From positions 206,342 through 270,341 of the forward strand of contig NZ_SACN01000004.1 of assembly GCF_004005865.1 (NCBI RefSeq): DNA of 64,000 bases. The letters run 5' to 3'. Position numbers and translations under genes: made by a program. Each line of letters starts with the position of its first letter. Position 1 is the first letter of the stretch. Positions 54,605-62,785 of the stretch are shown here, piece by piece. The stretch is from Sphingomonas crocodyli. GTDB taxonomy: Bacteria; Pseudomonadota; Alphaproteobacteria; Sphingomonadales; Sphingomonadaceae. The notes under the pieces are model-generated. The model saw nothing but the letters and a program-made list of their open reading frames with translations, had not been told where the DNA came from and did not search any database.

Positions 54605-54641
54605 GTTCTGCCCCCGGCTAGTGGTTGGCCAGGGGCAGAAC
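54605..54641. other. strong hairpin in the kinase/EthD intergenic region
   Basis: GTTCTGCCCCCGGC and GCCAGGGGCAGAAC pair with one mismatch around a 9-nt loop. No T-tract follows. It lies 14 bp after the kinase stop and 40 bp before the EthD-like start, so it may be an attenuator, a processing site, or a partial terminator. Confidence 0.55.
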
Positions 54642-54681
54642 GCGGTCTAGCGTCATCTGCAAACAGGCGGGAGAGGCCGAC

Positions 54682-55395
54682 GTGCAGGATTATGTCACCC
54701 TACATCTGACGAACATTGCCAAGGGCCGCGAGGCCGATGCCGAGCGGCATTTCGAGGAGGTGCATGTTCCCGCGGTCAGGAAGCTGCGCGGGTTCAAGGA
54801 CGTGCAGCGTTTCACCTGCTCGCCGCACCAGCTGATGCCGATCATCCAGCCGTGGACCCACGCGACGCTCTACAATTTCACGCTCGCCGATCCCTCGATC
54901 GACCTGCCGGCGATCGCCCCTTTGCTGGCCGACGTGCGCGAGGCGGGGATCACGGCGGCGGACGATGCCGAGCGGACCTACAGCTACCGCATGTATCATC
55001 CGTGGAAGTATAGCACGAACTACACGCCGGGCCCGCTGAGCCACCTGATGTTCCTGCTCGCCAACTTCACGCCGGGGCATGAGGCCGAATATCACAAATG
55101 GTACGACGACGTTCACAGCGTCGAAGTGTCGGAATCGCCCGGCTATGTCGGCATGCGGCGCGGGCGGCTGTGTGAGGTGCAGGTGCCGCCGGTGCGCTAT
55201 TGCCCCGGCGACCAGCTGATCCTTGGCGGCATCCAGGTCGACGATGCCGAGTTGAAGCCGACGCTGCAGGAATTCTTCGACCGCGCCGAGGGCAAGAGCC
55301 CTTCGGGCGTCGCCTGGGGTCCGCGTTCGGGCACCGCGTCGATCGCGCGCACCGTCCATATTTTCCGGAGCATCAGCGGGCCGCACACGGCCTGA
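54682..55395 (+). CDS. EthD-like two-domain dimeric alpha-beta-barrel protein
   Basis: 237 residues from GTG 54682 with GGGAGAGG upstream. It has two repeats of a ferredoxin-like domain (about 5-110 and 118-235), each starting with a beta strand (YVTLHLTNIA; LMFLLANFTPG) and containing a helix with His (EEVHVPAVRKL; WYDDVHSVEVSE). This is typical of EthD/DUF4286-like proteins that accompany ring- or ether-degrading enzymes. No catalytic residues can be assigned. Located after the two kinases. Confidence 0.7.
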   Translation: MQDYVTLHLTNIAKGREADAERHFEEVHVPAVRKLRGFKDVQRFTCSPHQLMPIIQPWTHATLYNFTLADPSIDLPAIAPLLADVREAGITAADDAERTYSYRMYHPWKYSTNYTPGPLSHLMFLLANFTPGHEAEYHKWYDDVHSVEVSESPGYVGMRRGRLCEVQVPPVRYCPGDQLILGGIQVDDAELKPTLQEFFDRAEGKSPSGVAWGPRSGTASIARTVHIFRSISGPHTA

Positions 55396-55402
55396 ACATC
55401 AC

Positions 55403-55486
55403 CGTCACCCCCGCGAAGGCGGGGGCCTATCCGGTGTCTTCACCCGCGGAGAGACTGGATGGGTCCCCGCCTTCGCGGGGATGACG
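55403..55486. repeat. 84-bp palindromic repeat, copy 2
   Basis: Same length and layout as the copy at 42222-42305: CGTCACCCCCGCGAAGGCGG at one end and CCGCCTTCGCGGGGATGACG at the other. As with copy 1, it fills the gap between two convergent genes, here the EthD-like and thiolase-like genes. Confidence 0.85.
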
Positions 55487-55494
55487 ATGGAGGA

Positions 55495-56616
55495 TTAGAG
55501 GGTGAGCAACAGGCAGGAGGTGAAGGCTTCCGCGCCGCTGCTGACCGCCGTGACCTGCGGTCGCTTCGGCACCTGCCGCTCGCCCGCCTCGCCGCGCAAC
55601 TGGACGCAGGCTTCGTGGAGCGCGCCGAAGCCGTGCATGCGGCCGCCCGACAATTGCCCGCCATTCGTATTGAGCGGCAGTTCGCCGTCGCGCGCGATCC
55701 GGTGGCCGCCCTCAATGAAGCGTCCGCCCTCGTTGCGCGGGCACAGGCCCAGCGCCTCCATCCAGCGCAGGGTGAGGACCGAGAAGCCGTCGTAAAGCTG
55801 CGCCATGTCGACATCGGCAGGCTTGAGATCGGTGCGCGACCACATCATCGCCGCCGCCTCATCGAAACCGGGCGCGGAACCAATCGCAGCGATGTTGATC
55901 CCGCGTTTGGCGTCATTCACGAGATCCGCGCGCGAGACGATGAAGGCGACCGATCCGTCCATCGGCACGTCGCAATCGTAGAGGCACAGAGGATCCGAGA
56001 TCATCCGCGACGCCAGATAATCGTCGAGGCTCATAGGATCGCGATAGACCGCCGCCGGATTGAGTGCGGCATTGGCGCGGGCGACCACAGCGATCTGGCC
56101 GATCTGCTCGCGGGTCGTGCCGCTTTCGTACATGTAACGCTGCATCGTCAGGCCGCCATAGGTCGAATGGCTGGCGCCGATCGGGTCGATCCACTGGCTG
56201 CGCTCGCGCTGCACGCCGCTGCGCATCGTTTCGGAGCGGCTGCCGATCTGAGTCTGCGCCGAGGATTCCCAGACGGTGCGGAAGCACAGGACATGGTTGG
56301 CGAGGCCCGCGCCGATCGCCGCCATCGCGGTGACGATCGCGCCCAGCTGCCCCGGCAGTTCGGATGCGCCATTATACCAGCGCAGGTTGAGGCCGAGCAG
56401 TGAGCGCATATCGTCCGCCCCCGCGCCCGACATGCCGGGTGTCGAGGCCAGCGCGCCGGGATAGGTCGAAACGCCATCGATCTCGGCCGGCGTCAGCCCC
56501 GCATCGGCGATCGCCGCAAGTGCCGCCTGCGCGGTCAGGCTCCACGGATCGCGGCCGAGCCGCCGCCCGCAATCGGAGATACCGACTCCGGTGATTAGAG
56601 CTTTGCCTTCGATCAT
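55495..56616 (-). CDS. thiolase-fold protein, SCP2/Ltp2-like (second paralogue)
   Basis: 373 residues, start MIEGKALITGVGISDCGRRL at 56616, overlapping the DUF35 stop (ATGA). Like its paralogue at 49294 it lacks the thiolase Cys (LRWYNGASELPGQLGA) and the CxGGG end (VSSGAEAFTSC), but keeps YDGFSVLTLRWMEALGLC and GGQLSGGRMHGFGALHE. Together with the adjacent DUF35 protein it probably forms an acyl-CoA lyase/aldolase. The two paralogues are clearly diverged, so they may act at two steps or on two substrates. Confidence 0.85.
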   Translation of the reverse strand: MIEGKALITGVGISDCGRRLGRDPWSLTAQAALAAIADAGLTPAEIDGVSTYPGALASTPGMSGAGADDMRSLLGLNLRWYNGASELPGQLGAIVTAMAAIGAGLANHVLCFRTVWESSAQTQIGSRSETMRSGVQRERSQWIDPIGASHSTYGGLTMQRYMYESGTTREQIGQIAVVARANAALNPAAVYRDPMSLDDYLASRMISDPLCLYDCDVPMDGSVAFIVSRADLVNDAKRGINIAAIGSAPGFDEAAAMMWSRTDLKPADVDMAQLYDGFSVLTLRWMEALGLCPRNEGGRFIEGGHRIARDGELPLNTNGGQLSGGRMHGFGALHEACVQLRGEAGERQVPKRPQVTAVSSGAEAFTSCLLLTL

Positions 56617-57014
56617 GGACGGAACACCGGAATGAAAGCCTCTTCGGCCTGTTCGAACTCGACCGCCACCTTCATGCCGATTGCCACATCCTCGACCGCA
56701 ACCCCGACGATGTTCGTCTGCACGAACAGCCCCGCCTGCTCCTCCAGCTCGACATCGGCGATGACATAAGGGGGCGGCATGCCCGGCTTCCACTGATAGC
56801 GATTGATCGTGAAACTATGGACGGTGCCTTTGCCCGACACCGGATCGAAGCCGACATCCGTCGAATGGCATCGCCGGCACAGCGGCTGCGGCGGATGCAT
56901 GTAGAAATTGCAGGCGCGGCAATGCGCGATGCGCAGCACGCCATCGGCGCCCGATCTCCAGAAATCGGCAGTGCGAGTGGTAAGGGGCGGGGCGACCCGC
57001 TGCATATCGCTCAT
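56613..57014 (-). CDS. DUF35 / OB-fold zinc-ribbon protein (second copy)
   Basis: 133 residues. Zinc ribbon CRAC...CRRC (AHCRACNFYMHPPQPLCRRC) and OB fold (VHSFTINRYQWKPGMPPPYV, LFVQTNIVGV). It shares an ATGA overlap with the downstream thiolase-like gene and a TGATG overlap with the upstream cupin gene, so the three are tightly coupled. It corresponds to the partner of the retro-aldolase-like thiolase in the same operon. Confidence 0.9.
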   Translation of the reverse strand: MSDMQRVAPPLTTRTADFWRSGADGVLRIAHCRACNFYMHPPQPLCRRCHSTDVGFDPVSGKGTVHSFTINRYQWKPGMPPPYVIADVELEEQAGLFVQTNIVGVAVEDVAIGMKVAVEFEQAEEAFIPVFRP

Positions 57015-57505
57015 CAGGCGTCCTTGATCGGGCCGGGCAGGACGATGCCGCGCGGCTTCCACGGCGGCGGGTTTTTGATCGCCGGCACCGCCCCCTGCTT
57101 CGCGCCTTTCGACGCGAGCAGATCGAGGAAGTCGGCCATGTCCTGCTCCGCGCAGAAGGACGATCCCTCCCCCGCGATGATGCCCAGCGTCTCGCACCCC
57201 TCCGGCCCGGCGATCCACGGCCCGAACGTATCGCCATGCATCAGATAGATGTGGCTGCCGGCGGTGCAGAGCGTGTCGCCGACCATCATCTCGCCCTTCA
57301 GGATGAAGACGACATGATCGCCATGATGGCCGTGTTTGCGCTGGATCATGCCCGGATCCCAACGGTTCCAGAAGCTCATGAAGCGCGGGCTCATCTCCAT
57401 GAAACGCTCATGGACCGAGGCCGAGCGGCCATCCGCATATTCTATGCGAACGACCTCATGTTCCTCGACATCGTCGACATGCTTGATCCGCGGGCCACCC
57501 AGCAT
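57014..57505 (-). CDS. cupin-domain protein, 163 residues
   Basis: A single cupin beta-barrel: metal motif region KHGHHGDHVVFILKGEMMVGD with several His, then DTLCTAGSHIYLMHGDTFG as the second motif. N- and C-terminal arms (MLGGPRIKHVDDVEEHE, GIVLPGPIKDA) flank it. It could be a metal-dependent isomerase, dioxygenase or a binding protein; no reaction can be assigned. It is in the operon CoA-transferase, cupin, DUF35, thiolase-like. GGAGGAGAGG is the RBS. Confidence 0.75.
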   Translation of the reverse strand: MLGGPRIKHVDDVEEHEVVRIEYADGRSASVHERFMEMSPRFMSFWNRWDPGMIQRKHGHHGDHVVFILKGEMMVGDTLCTAGSHIYLMHGDTFGPWIAGPEGCETLGIIAGEGSSFCAEQDMADFLDLLASKGAKQGAVPAIKNPPPWKPRGIVLPGPIKDA

Positions 57506-57546
57506 CGTCCTCTCCTCCGTGCATGGTCAGGCGCAAATGGGGTGGC

Positions 57547-58758
57547 TTATTGCGCCACGCCCTCCGCCTTGAGCCGGGCGATCGCGGCATCGTCATAGCC
57601 GGCCGAACGCAGCAATTCCTCGGTATGCTCGCCCATGCCGGGCGATCCCTTGGGCGCGCGCGGCCCCGCCTGCCCGTCGAACGAGGTCGGGCCGGCGATG
57701 ACGCTGACTTCGGTGCCGTCGGGCGCCTTCATGTTGAACATCATGCCATTGGCATGGACCTGCGGATCGGCGCGAACATCCTCGATCGTCTGTATCAGCT
57801 CCCACGGCGCATCCCACGCTTCGAAGATCGGCTTCCAATGATCGAGCCAGCCATGCTTGATAATCTCGGCGGCGATCTGTTCGACCAAAGCGGAGCCGTT
57901 CGCCATGCGCGACTTGTTGTCGGCAAAGCGCGGATCGTCGATCAAATCTTCGCGCCCGATCATCTTGCACAGGCCCGGCCATTTGGGCTGCGGATCGAGC
58001 AGCATCAGCTGGATCATGCGGCCATCGTTGGTGGGGTAAGCATACATCAGCGGGAAGCGATGGATGTTCGGATTGTGCGCAACATAATCGGGCGACTGCG
58101 AATAGGTGATGTCGGCCGACAGCATCCACGTCGCGGTCGACAGCAGCGAGGTATCGACGACGCTCGGCTCACCCGTCATCGCGCGCTTGTAGAGCGCGCT
58201 GGCAATCCCGAAGGCGAGCGCGACCGAGCCCGAATGGTCGCCAAACGCCGCACGCGGCGGGGTCAGCGGCTGGCCGGGAGGCGTGAAGGCATAGGCTAGA
58301 CCACCGCGCGCCCAGAAGGCCGAGGCGTCGAAGCCCGGACGATCGGCATCGGCGCCCTTGAAGCCGAAGCCGTTGCCGCGCGCATAAATCAGCTTGGGGT
58401 TCACCTTGCGCAGATCGTCGATGTCGAGGCCGAGGCCCCGGATCGCCTTGGGGCGCAGGCTGGTGAGAAAGACGTCGGCGGTCTCGATCAGCTTGAGCAT
58501 CGCCTCCCGCCCCTCAGGCTTCTTGAGATCGAGCGCGATCGACTTCTTGCCGCGATTATTCTGTTCCATCGCCAGATTGACGGTGCCCACCTCGCGTCCG
58601 TCGCCGATGTTGAGCGTGCGATAGGGATCGCCCGTGCCGGTCGGCTCGACATGGATCACCTCGGCGCCATGATCGGCCATCAGCACGCTGGCGCCGGGCA
58701 CGAACACATATTGGGCGAGTTCGACGATGCGGACGCCGGCGAAGATTTCGTTGATCAT
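57547..58758 (-). CDS. class III CoA-transferase (CaiB/BaiF family)
   Basis: 403 residues. CaiB-type motifs: FAGVRIVELAQYVFVPGAS, the nucleotide-binding region VIHVEPTGTGDPYR, NNRGKKSIALDLKKPEGREA, VFLTSLRPKAIRGLGLD, and the catalytic Asp174 in FGDHSGSVALAFG. The enzyme moves CoA between acids through an aspartyl-CoA intermediate. In this island, which has no visible acyl-CoA synthetase, it may be the entry point for CoA activation. Followed 41 bp later by the cupin gene on the same strand. Confidence 0.9.
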   Translation of the reverse strand: MINEIFAGVRIVELAQYVFVPGASVLMADHGAEVIHVEPTGTGDPYRTLNIGDGREVGTVNLAMEQNNRGKKSIALDLKKPEGREAMLKLIETADVFLTSLRPKAIRGLGLDIDDLRKVNPKLIYARGNGFGFKGADADRPGFDASAFWARGGLAYAFTPPGQPLTPPRAAFGDHSGSVALAFGIASALYKRAMTGEPSVVDTSLLSTATWMLSADITYSQSPDYVAHNPNIHRFPLMYAYPTNDGRMIQLMLLDPQPKWPGLCKMIGREDLIDDPRFADNKSRMANGSALVEQIAAEIIKHGWLDHWKPIFEAWDAPWELIQTIEDVRADPQVHANGMMFNMKAPDGTEVSVIAGPTSFDGQAGPRAPKGSPGMGEHTEELLRSAGYDDAAIARLKAEGVAQ

Positions 58759-58775
58759 GATTCTGCCCCCGATGA

Positions 58776-60263
58776 TCAGGCGATGATGTTGAGGCCGCAG
58801 ACCTGCTGATACAGGCGCAGACCTTCGATGCCGCGTTCGCGGCCGATACCGCTCAGCCGCTGCCCGCCCGACGAGGCGAAGGCGCTGAGCATGCCACCAT
58901 TGACGTTGACGGTGCCCGATTTGATCCGCGTCGCCACCTCGACCGCCTTGGCGCGGTCCTTGCCGTACACGAAGCCCGACAGGCCGTAGTCGCAGTCATT
59001 GGCGATCTCGACCGCATGATCGAGATCGCGATAGCCGATCACGCACACGACGGGGCCGAAGATCTCCTCCTGCGCGGCCGGATTGCTGTTGTCGGCGACG
59101 TCGAGGACGGTCGGCTCGAAGAAATAACCCTTGTCGATCCCGGCCGGGCGTTTGCCGCCCGCGACGATCTTCGCGCCGGCATCGGTTGCCAGCTTCACGA
59201 AATGCTCGCACCGCGCGACCTGCGCGGCGCTGATCACAGGGCCCATTGTGGTCTTGGGATCGAGCGTGTCGCCGAGCACGACATTGGCGAGCGATTTCTT
59301 CATCGCTTCAAGCACCGCCGGCTTATCCGCTTCTGGCACGAGGATGCGGGTGCCGAGCGCGCAGCCCTGGCCCGAATGCGCGAAACACACCGTCGCCGCA
59401 GCATTGCCCGCCTGATCGACCGCATCGGGCAGGAACAGCTGGACCGACTTGCCGCCGAGTTCGAGCTGGAGCCGCTTCATCGTGTCGGCCGCCTGGATCA
59501 TCACCTGCTTGCCGACCGCGGTCGATCCGGTGAACACGACCATGTCGACCGACTTGTGCGTGGTCATCAACCGCGCGCCTTCCAGCCCATGTTCGAGGAC
59601 GACGTTGACGACGCCGGTGGGCAGGCCCGCATCCTCCGCCGCCTTGGCGAAGAACAGCGCCGAAATCGGGGTCAGCGGGCTGGGACGCAGGATGACGGTA
59701 TTGCCGGTCGCGAGCGCAGGCATCACCTTCCACAACGCCGTCATGAACGGATAATTATAGGCCGCGATCGCCGCGACGACGCCGATGGGCGTGTAGCGGC
59801 GCATGCTCTGCGAGACCATGCCATAGGCATTGGCGCGCTCACGCAGCGGCAGCGGATTTTCCTCCATCTCGGGCAGCGCCAGCATCAGATCGAGAATGTC
59901 GTGCGCATGCTGCAGCGGCGACGGCACCTGCGCGAACATGATCGGCGAATTGCGCAGGCATCCCGCCTCCGCGACCACCACGTCAGTGATGTCGCCCGCA
60001 TATTTGGCCAGCGCATCGGCATAGCGGCGCAGGATCGCGACGCGCTCGTCACGGCCCATCTTGCCCCAGGGGCCGGTGTCGAAGGCGCGACGCGCCGCGT
60101 CGATCGCCTGCCCGACCTGATCGACCGAGACCTCGGCGATCGTCGCGATCACGCTCTGATCGGCGGGATTTTCCACGGTGAAGGTCGCGCCCTGGCCGGC
60201 GACATAAGCGCCGTCGATATATTGCGACGTCTGTTCAGCAAGCGTGATCGTGGGCGATTGCAT
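58776..60263 (-). CDS. aldehyde dehydrogenase
   Basis: 495 residues from ATG 60263; a GTG four codons upstream (60275) is possible. NAD-dependent ALDH: GNTVILRPSPLTPISALFFA, VVFTGSTAVGKQVMIQAADT, Glu in LELGGKSVQLF and nucleophile Cys301 in HSGQGCALGTRI. It would oxidise the aldehyde made by an alcohol oxidoreductase such as the GMC protein to an acid that the CoA-transferase, 17 bp downstream, could activate. Divergent from the small EthD-like gene, with the TTCG-N6-CGAA motif 24 bp upstream. Confidence 0.93.
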   Translation of the reverse strand: MQSPTITLAEQTSQYIDGAYVAGQGATFTVENPADQSVIATIAEVSVDQVGQAIDAARRAFDTGPWGKMGRDERVAILRRYADALAKYAGDITDVVVAEAGCLRNSPIMFAQVPSPLQHAHDILDLMLALPEMEENPLPLRERANAYGMVSQSMRRYTPIGVVAAIAAYNYPFMTALWKVMPALATGNTVILRPSPLTPISALFFAKAAEDAGLPTGVVNVVLEHGLEGARLMTTHKSVDMVVFTGSTAVGKQVMIQAADTMKRLQLELGGKSVQLFLPDAVDQAGNAAATVCFAHSGQGCALGTRILVPEADKPAVLEAMKKSLANVVLGDTLDPKTTMGPVISAAQVARCEHFVKLATDAGAKIVAGGKRPAGIDKGYFFEPTVLDVADNSNPAAQEEIFGPVVCVIGYRDLDHAVEIANDCDYGLSGFVYGKDRAKAVEVATRIKSGTVNVNGGMLSAFASSGGQRLSGIGRERGIEGLRLYQQVCGLNIIA

Positions 60264-60285
60264 AGTCTCGGACACCCCGCCTAAG

Positions 60286-60299
60286 TTCGAAATGCCGAA
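60286..60299. promoter_or_regulatory. TTCG-N6-CGAA site before aldehyde dehydrogenase
   Basis: TTCGAAATGCCGAA matches the iclR/thiolase site TTCGATATTCCGAA in 12 of 14 positions. A related core, CGATATGCCG, lies at 60371-60380 in the same 217-bp divergent region, which otherwise holds no gene. Confidence 0.55.
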
Positions 60300-60480
60300 T
60301 TTTGTGTCGGCTTATGTTCAATGCGGTAGACGACCCGCGCGCATCAAGTCAATCGGCGGATAAGCCGTTCCGATATGCCGATCCGCTCGATTGCTTGTCC
60401 ATTCGCGATGGCGAAGAGGTCTCTTGTATCGCGAACCGGGCCTGCCCTATTCCCGCGCGAGAGCATCGAGGGAGAGGGAA

Positions 60481-60783
60481 ATGGCGCGTTACATCCTGCT
60501 GGCCATGAACGGACCGACCAGCCCCGGCGAGGACGCCGCCTATAACGCATGGTATGATGAGACCCATGTCCCCGATCTGCTCGCCTGCCCGGCGGTCAAA
60601 TCCGCGCGGCGCTTCAAGGCGGTGCAGCAGAAGGGGCTGAACAACCCCTATGTCGCGCTTTACGAGATCGAGACCGACGATCTGCAGGCCGTGCTCGCAC
60701 AACTGCCCGCACCGGACGTGCCCTTCTTCGACCGATCCTGTTCGACGAGCATCGTTGCGATCGAGATGGAGCCGAAAGACTGA
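60481..60783 (+). CDS. EthD-like single-domain protein, 100 residues
   Basis: Small dimeric alpha-beta-barrel protein: MARYILLAMNGPTSPGEDAA, then YNAWYDETHVPDLLACPAVK with the family His, and VALYEIETDDLQAVLAQL. GGGAGAGGG precedes the ATG. It resembles one half of the two-domain protein at 54682-55395. Family members often assist degradation enzymes, sometimes as lyases; nothing more can be said. Divergent from the aldehyde dehydrogenase gene. Confidence 0.75.
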   Translation: MARYILLAMNGPTSPGEDAAYNAWYDETHVPDLLACPAVKSARRFKAVQQKGLNNPYVALYEIETDDLQAVLAQLPAPDVPFFDRSCSTSIVAIEMEPKD

Positions 60784-60792
60784 GATAGGTCG

Positions 60793-60820
60793 GCCCTCCC
60801 CGGAGTTTCCCGAGGAGGGC
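60793..60820. terminator. hairpin between convergent EthD and reductase genes
   Basis: GCCCTCCCCGG and CCCGAGGAGGGC form an imperfect stem (about ten pairs) in the 44-bp gap between two 3' ends. Probable bidirectional terminator without clear T-tract. Confidence 0.5.
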
Positions 60821-60827
60821 TACAGGA

Positions 60828-61859
60828 TCAGGCGTCCTTGGCGACCTTGATCACGACCTTGCCGACATTGGCGTTCGACTTGAACAGGCTCTCGAACGCA
60901 ACCGGCGCTTTCTCGATACCGTCGAACACGGTCTGCTTGATCTTGATGCTGCCATCCTCGACCCAGGCGCGCATCTGATCGAGCGCGGGCTTGCCACCGA
61001 CGATCGCACCGTTGAAGCCGCGAATCTCCAGCCCCTTGAGCATGATCATGCGCAGCAGCCACGGCATGCGATCGGGGCCGGGCCCGTAATCGGGCACGTC
61101 ATAGTTGGAGATGAAGCCGCACGACGCCCAGCGCGCACCATATTTGACGAGCGGCAGGACGGTGTGGGTCACGTCGCCGCCGACATTGTCGAAGTAGAGA
61201 TCGATGCCATCGGGCACGGCCGCCTTGAGCTTCTCCTCAAAGTCCGCCGCCTTGTAATCCACGCAGGCATCGAATCCCGCCGCAACCACCGCGGCGCACT
61301 TTTCGGCACCGCCCGCAATGCCGACGACCCGCGCGCCCTTCAGCTTGCCGATCTGCCCCGCGATGATGCCGACCGCACCGGCGGCGGCCGAGATCACGAC
61401 CGTTTCGCCTTCCCTGACCCGGCCGACCGTGACCATGCCGGCATAGCTGGTCTGCCCCGGCATGCCGAGCGCACCGATCGCGCCCGAGAGCGGCGCATTC
61501 TTCGCCGGCTCGATCTTGCGCAGGTTCTGCGTGCCAGCGCCGACCACGGCATATTCGCGCCATCCGCTGCGGCAGATCACGAAGTCGCCGGGCGCATAGC
61601 CCTCAAGATTCGATTCGACGACCTCCGACACGGCGTCGCCGATCATCACCGAATCGAGCGGCACGCCGTTATTTCCACCGAGCGGCTTTTCATCGAGGCC
61701 GAGGCGCATGAACGGATCGACCGACAGCCAGATCGTGCGCAACAGCATCTGATCGGGGCCGGGCGTCGGGATCGGCGCGGTTTCGGTGGTAAAGTCGCTG
61801 GCCTTAGGAAAACCCTGCGGGCGCGCCTTCAACAGAACCTGCTTCATCACGTCGGCCAT
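60828..61859 (-). CDS. medium-chain NADP-dependent oxidoreductase (curcumin reductase-like)
   Basis: 343 residues from ATG 61859 with GGGAGGACC upstream. Zinc-free MDR family: WLSVDPFMRLGLDEKPLGG, GALGMPGQTSYAGMVTVGRV, Rossmann motif VVISAAAGAVGIIAGQIGKL, DLYFDNVGGDVTHTVLPLV. Such enzymes (CurA, leukotriene B4 dehydrogenase-like) reduce the C=C of alpha,beta-unsaturated ketones or aldehydes with NADPH. It may remove a double bond in the island pathway. Divergent from the SDR gene. Confidence 0.9.
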   Translation of the reverse strand: MADVMKQVLLKARPQGFPKASDFTTETAPIPTPGPDQMLLRTIWLSVDPFMRLGLDEKPLGGNNGVPLDSVMIGDAVSEVVESNLEGYAPGDFVICRSGWREYAVVGAGTQNLRKIEPAKNAPLSGAIGALGMPGQTSYAGMVTVGRVREGETVVISAAAGAVGIIAGQIGKLKGARVVGIAGGAEKCAAVVAAGFDACVDYKAADFEEKLKAAVPDGIDLYFDNVGGDVTHTVLPLVKYGARWASCGFISNYDVPDYGPGPDRMPWLLRMIMLKGLEIRGFNGAIVGGKPALDQMRAWVEDGSIKIKQTVFDGIEKAPVAFESLFKSNANVGKVVIKVAKDA

Positions 61860-61880
61860 TCGGTCCTCCCATCCATTCAG

Positions 61881-61894
61881 TTCGCATATGCGAC
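61881..61894. promoter_or_regulatory. symmetrical site between reductase and SDR genes
   Basis: TTCGCATATGCGAC contains the perfect 12-bp palindrome TCGCATATGCGA and fits TTCG-N6-CGAA with one mismatch. It lies 22 bp upstream of the reductase start in an otherwise gene-free 139-bp divergent region. Confidence 0.45.
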
Positions 61895-61998
61895 TATTAT
61901 TCTCGCGTTTCGACGTTGCCGGAACGCGCGTCAAGCCGCTCGCTTGCATGGATTGCGACAATAGAGCTAGTTCAATCGCAGACATAGAGGAGAGGGTG

Positions 61999-62754
61999 AT
62001 GGGCAGGCTGACGGGCAAGGCCGCGATCGTGACCGGGGCAGGACAAGGCGCGGGCGCAGGATGCGCGCTGGCTATGGCGAGCGAAGGCGCGTCGATCCTG
62101 CTCGTCGGACGGACCCTGTCGAAGCTCGAAAGCGTAGCCAAGGAAATCGAGGCGCGCGGCGCAAAGGCCGTGCCCTTCTCCGCCGACATCACCGATCGCG
62201 CCGCGCTGCGTGCGATCGTCGACAAGGCGGTCGAGGCATTCGGCCGGATCGACGCGCTGGTGAACGCGGCACAGGCGCCCGAAATGCGATCGGCACGGCT
62301 GCTCGATATCGACGACGATGTGGTGCAGGAACTGTGGACCTCCGGTCCGGTCGCAACGCTCGCGCTGATGCGTTTCTGCCACCCGCATATGAAGGCCGCC
62401 GGTGGCGGGTCGATCATCAATTTCGCCAGCGGCGCGCTGCGCGTGCCGGCGGACTATGGCGTCTATGCCGGATGCAAAGCCGCGATCGAGACGATCGGCC
62501 GCGCGGCGTCGGTCGAATGGGGACCGGATAATATCCGCGTGAACACGGTCGTTCCCTTCGTCCTCTCGCCCGCAATGGATCTCGACATGCCGGCCGATGT
62601 GCAGGAGCGCGTCGCCGCCAAACTCCCCCTCCGCCGCCTTGGTCGCCCGGAGGAGGATATCGGCCGCACCGTCGCTTTCCTGGCCAGTGAGGATTCCGCC
62701 TATATGACAGGCAATCTGGTCACGCTCGACGGCGGCTCGTGGAGCCAGAAATAG
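61999..62754 (+). CDS. short-chain dehydrogenase/reductase
   Basis: 251 residues. Classical SDR: NAD(P) motif VTGAGQGAGAGCALAMASEG, NAAQ-type motif (VNAAQAPEM, in place of NNAG), Ser144 (NFASG), Tyr156 and Lys160 (YAGCK), and the C-terminal GNLVTLDGGSW. AGAGGAGAGGG is the RBS. Reaction would be oxidation or reduction of an alcohol/ketone; the substrate is not evident. The aldo/keto reductase gene follows 31 bp downstream. Confidence 0.88.
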   Translation: MGRLTGKAAIVTGAGQGAGAGCALAMASEGASILLVGRTLSKLESVAKEIEARGAKAVPFSADITDRAALRAIVDKAVEAFGRIDALVNAAQAPEMRSARLLDIDDDVVQELWTSGPVATLALMRFCHPHMKAAGGGSIINFASGALRVPADYGVYAGCKAAIETIGRAASVEWGPDNIRVNTVVPFVLSPAMDLDMPADVQERVAAKLPLRRLGRPEEDIGRTVAFLASEDSAYMTGNLVTLDGGSWSQK

Positions 62755-62785
62755 TCTCGCCCAGAACCATCTAGGGAGAATCGCG

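Noticed and set aside
60302..60480. Open frame in the ALDH/EthD divergent region
   Set aside because: No ribosome binding site and an unremarkable, poorly structured translation; the region is better explained as a control region.
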